Source of the DNA: Vespa crabro
Taxonomy: Eukaryota; Arthropoda; Insecta; Hymenoptera; Vespidae
Length of the DNA stretch: 64,000 nucleotides
Assembly: GCF_910589235.1 (NCBI RefSeq)
Contig: NC_060956.1
Span: forward strand, 3,580,400 to 3,644,399
Reading direction: 5' to 3'
The position numbers and the translations under genes were made by a program. The notes beneath the pieces were generated by a model. The model was not told the origin of the DNA. It was given only the letters and a program-made list of their open reading frames with translations, and did no database searches. The stretch's first letter is position 1, and every line of letters starts with the position of its first letter. Positions 60,315-64,000 of the stretch are shown here, in pieces.

Positions 60315-61943
60315 TGGGATCATTAGAAATTTGGGTAATGTTCAATCTATGCCAAAAAATTGAACTGTCCTTCTAAATATTCAAAACAAATTTTTGTAAA
60401 TTTTTATATTTATTTTTTGTATATTTTTATATTTATTTTTTGTATGTTATAACTTATTGTAAAATATATAAGAGCAGAGATATTGTGAAAAATCTGTTAT
60501 TTAATTTTTTACATGTTTAGAAGTTATCAATACTTTTCTGTTTCTTTACTTCCCTATGTTTACATTTGATCAGATTTAGGTCAATAATATTTGAAATAAT
60601 TTATTAATAAAATAGCATTTGACATCCAGTATTTATTGCATATAATCATTTAAAAAAAATGAATTAAAGCTGTTCAATATTATTGTACATAACAAGAATA
60701 ATGAACAATTGTTCGAATAAAACTTAAAAAATCAATTACCTTATCTCATACAAACAATAAAAAAAAAGATACTAAAATATAATTTTAATAGATTAGAAAT
60801 TGTAGATAATTTTTAAATTACTAAAAGAAATTATTATATTTTATAATCCATATATATCATCAACAGTTGGTTTGATTATTATCCACTATCTTAACTGCAC
60901 TATCATTTCTGTCATTACAGTGTCATTCTATTTAAAAATTAATTGAATTTCAAAATAGATTTTCCTTGAATTCTGTAAAAAAGAAAATTTTCTATAAAAT
61001 AGAAAATATTAAATTTCGATTGATCTATCGAGTACTGCTTACCTGTTTGATTCAAACATAGTTGCGTTACTATTCTCGATATGGATATTAGATAAATATT
61101 GAAAAATTGTGTGGACTGTATTTAAACAGAAATAAATTTTTATAGTTCTTTATTCTTATAATATTTAGTTCAAATTATGATGTATACCGAACGAAATTAG
61201 TTGCTCTCGTAGATTTATCTAGTATTACTGTGATTCATAGGGTATATCGGTAAAATTTCTCAAATATTAATAATTTCGTAATATATAAAGAAGGTATATA
61301 ATTCTTATATATCGAGATCATATCCTGCGAAATATAAATTTATATAAAACCATATTCATATTATCATCATATATTAGCATTAAATAGCAGTAGAAAGGTT
61401 AGCGATAAAAATATCATTGAAAGATGTTCTTAAATAGATCTTTTCACGAACGATCTCTGAAGAAACAAGATTAAATATTACGTATGAGTAACTGATGAAA
61501 AGTAAAAACTTTGAAAAATCTTGTTTGTTAATTTCTTTTTTGATAATTCTTATAACGTGTTTAAATGACTTGAAATGTACATAATCATAATATTAATATA
61601 AATATAAAACAACGTTACTAAGTCATTTTTTCATAAAATAATTAATTGGAAACATGTCCGGATATCGTCTCTCTAAATAATACTATTTCTTTCGAATTAA
61701 AAATTTTCATTTAAAAATATTTACATTTCAGATAGAAAGGTTACAGACATGTAAACAATACGCTATTATGTGTACTACGTTGCATGACCTCAGTATATAT
61801 ATATACTGTGACAATAATTAGAATTTCGACAGTTGTTTAGAATTTTATACGCTATATATATATAGAACTTAAGTTTTTAAAAGACCAATAAATTTTATTG
61901 TGTGCCTTTGGTTGATTCAATATATTTCATATAATTTTTCAAT
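60315..61943. repeat. Array spacer 4 (copy 4 to copy 5)
   Basis: Its first 400 bp are more diverged from spacers 2 and 3, but from about 60700 (ATAACAAGAATAATGAACAA) similarity becomes high again, a mosaic pattern. The promoter block at about 61324 lies 620 bp before the copy 5 ATG. No coding sequence. Confidence 0.75.
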
Positions 61944-62830
61944 ATGCAGAAATTTATTATTATTAGAACTTATAAAGAAGAAGATAAAATGTCTTGCAAA
62001 GAATTACTTGAAGCTAGTGTGATGAATCAGCTAAATCATACATTTATTGGATTTTTATTAGGACTAAATCTTATGCGTATAGTAAATATGGTATCTATAG
62101 TGTTCGTGTTATTTCTCATATATACAGGAGTACATATAGCTTATTGTGGTATACTTGCATTTATACCAGAAATTATATTATACAGTACATTATACGTGAA
62201 GTTTTTGTATGAATCTAGAATTGTTGGAAATGAAGTATCTGAAATTCCACGGTATTACATTCTGAATTATTTCTTTTGTTTAGTTTTATTTTGTTTGTCT
62301 GTTCTTGTTAGTTCGTAGTTAGTTAAGATTATTTAAAAATAAAAATATATACTTCTATAAATAGGATTTACACGCTCGATAATTTTTCCCGTTTTTGGGT
62401 AGCGGAAGCATATGAAGATTTTTCATTACATGATCAGGAACAAGATCAGCAATATGTATTCATGACAGAGGAAAACTTGGATGATAATAACATTGATGTT
62501 TCTAATTATAATAAAAAAATTATAGGTATTATGTCATTCCGTAAAAGTAATTGGCAACCAACACTTGGTTTTATAAAAAGATTTTATGTCCAGAAAAATT
62601 ATACAAGGAAAGGTATAGGTAATCGACTTATGAATCGAGCAGTATTATTTGCCGATGAACACGGAATTATATGTATTAAAACGATTATTTCTGAATTTGA
62701 TAAACATCTTATTAGTTTTTATAATACTAAAAATTTCACTGTAAATGTTATACGTAATAAATCATTTTTAATAACAATTACGCTGTATGAATATATATTT
62801 CGAGCAATGGATTTTCATTTAGATGAGTAA
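61944..62830 (+). CDS. NAT8/camello-like GNAT acetyltransferase, array copy 5
   Basis: Exons 61944-62251 and 62365-62830 (774 nt, 257 aa). The start is IRTYKEEDKMSCKELLEASV, with hydrophobic segments at about residues 34-60 and 63-85. The junction is EIPR-IYTLDNFSRFWVAEAYED. The GNAT half has KKIIGIMSFRKSNW, FIKRFYVQKNYTRKGIGNRL and a C-terminal TLYEYIFRA. The loop glycines are intact. An aligned intron of 113 bp follows the conserved donor. It is expected to be membrane-anchored through the N-terminal hairpin. Substrate unknown. Confidence 0.83.
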
Positions 62831-64000
62831 AAATTAGCGTAATGTTCAATCTATTCCAAAAAATTAAACTGGTTGTCTAAATATTCAAATCAAATTTATG
62901 AATAATATTTTTGTATTAATTTTTTGTATGTTATAAGTGTTTGTAAAATATATAAGAGCAGAGGCATTGTAAAAAATCTGTAATTTTTTTTTAACTCCTC
63001 AGAGGCTATCGATATTTTTCAATTTCCTTATTTCATTTAGATCTAATTTAGGTCAACAATATTGGAAATAATTTATAAATAGAAAAACAATTGACATCCA
63101 GTATTTATAGCATATAATCATTTTAAACAAAATTGATCAACGCTGCTCAATATTATTGTACATAACAAGAATAATGAACAATTGTTCGAAAAAAACTTAA
63201 AAAATCAACTACCTTATCCCATATAAACAATAAAAAAAAGATACTAAAATATAATTTTAATAGATTTGAAATTGTAGATTATATTTAAATTACTAAAAGA
63301 AATTACTATATTTCATAATCCCCATAAATCATCAACAGTTGGTATGATTATTATCCACTATCTTAGCCGCACTATCATTTCTGGCATTACAATCTCGATT
63401 TATTTATAAATTAGTTGAATACCAAAATAGATTTTCCTTGAGTTCTGTCAATAAAATAGAAAATATTAAATTTCGATTGATCTATCTAGTACTGTATAGC
63501 GGTTTAATTCAAATCTAGTTGCATTAATATACTTGATATGGGTAATAGATAAATATTGAAAAATCGTGTGGATTGTATTTAAATAGAAATAAATTTTTAT
63601 ATTTACTTATTTTCACAATAAATAGTTCAAATTATAATGTGCACCGAACGAAGTTAGTTGTGCTCGTATATTTATCTAGTATTACTGCAACTCATGAAGT
63701 ATATCGATAACATTTCTAAAATATTAATAATTTCGTATGACCTATATACCTTTGTTATATATTTATCGAGATCATATCCCGCGAAATATAAATTTATATA
63801 AAACCATATTCATATTATTATCGTATATTAGCAATAAATAGCAGTAAATAGCAGCAGTAATTTTAGTGATAAAAATATCATCGGAAGATATTTATGTTCT
63901 CAAACAGATCTGTTCAAGAACGATCTCTGAAGAAACAAGATCAAATATTTCGAATTCGCAACTGAAGGGAAGTGAAAACTTGGAAAAATCTTGTTTGTTA
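62831..64000. repeat. Array spacer 5 and upstream region of a further copy
   Basis: Spacer of the same type, with one 80-bp unit near 62897 and the promoter block at about 63777. The last 100 bp match the 5' flank of the other copies (AGATCTGTTCAAGAACGATC...). By the constant spacing of about 620 bp, a sixth ATG is expected near 64,400, outside the window. Confidence 0.75.

Noticed and set aside
51253..64000. CRISPR-like or satellite interpretation of the 2.5-kb repeats
   Set aside because: The units contain spliced, family-recognisable genes; this is a eukaryotic tandem gene array, not CRISPR or a simple satellite.

Overview
The window is AT-rich animal genomic DNA with multi-exon genes, short introns and many simple repeats. 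The gene set (bursicon-type LGR, RF/RY-amide neuropeptide precursor, Jarid2, YEATS2) says insect. The neuropeptide C-termini FIRYamide and VIRFamide resemble bee FMRFamide-like peptides as I recall them, so a hymenopteran is likely but not proven. Exon borders were read by eye from GT/AG sites, phase and protein family knowledge. Most models close to an exact multiple of three.

Layout of the conserved part, 0-50 kb: a Tctex1-type dynein light chain (minus, 772-1775) sits head to head with eIF3b (plus, 2195-5356). Then come PGS1 (minus, 6125-8460), a LITAF-domain protein (plus, 10804-11349), Jarid2 (minus, 12572-20175), an amidated neuropeptide precursor (minus, 21703-22421), a long gene-free stretch with an LTR-like block, a bursicon-receptor-like LGR (rickets type, minus, 27587-34904), YEATS2 (minus, 38225-41800), RpL27 (plus, 42917-43496), dynamitin/DCTN2 (minus, 43774-45728), mitochondrial ribosomal protein L13 (minus, 46154-46961) and the pyruvate dehydrogenase E2 gene (plus, 47761-50036). 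These are mostly housekeeping or chromatin genes, often sharing promoters (DYNLT/eIF3b, YEATS2/RpL27, mL13/DLAT).

The accessory part, 51.2-64 kb, is the unusual region. It is a head-to-tail tandem array of two-exon, membrane-anchored GNAT acetyltransferase genes of the NAT8/camello type, with a period of about 2.5 kb. Copy 1 is a pseudogene lacking the conserved upstream promoter block; copies 2-5 have open frames (255, 261, 253 and 257 aa); the promoter of a sixth copy lies at the right edge. The spacers are nearly identical between some copies, while the encoded proteins differ a lot. That points to spacer homogenisation by conversion, diversifying selection on the proteins, or both. The hydrophobic reading frame running from exon 1 into the intron is kept in all four intact copies, so an intron-retained short membrane form is possible. 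I regard this array as the best candidate for undescribed biology in the window.
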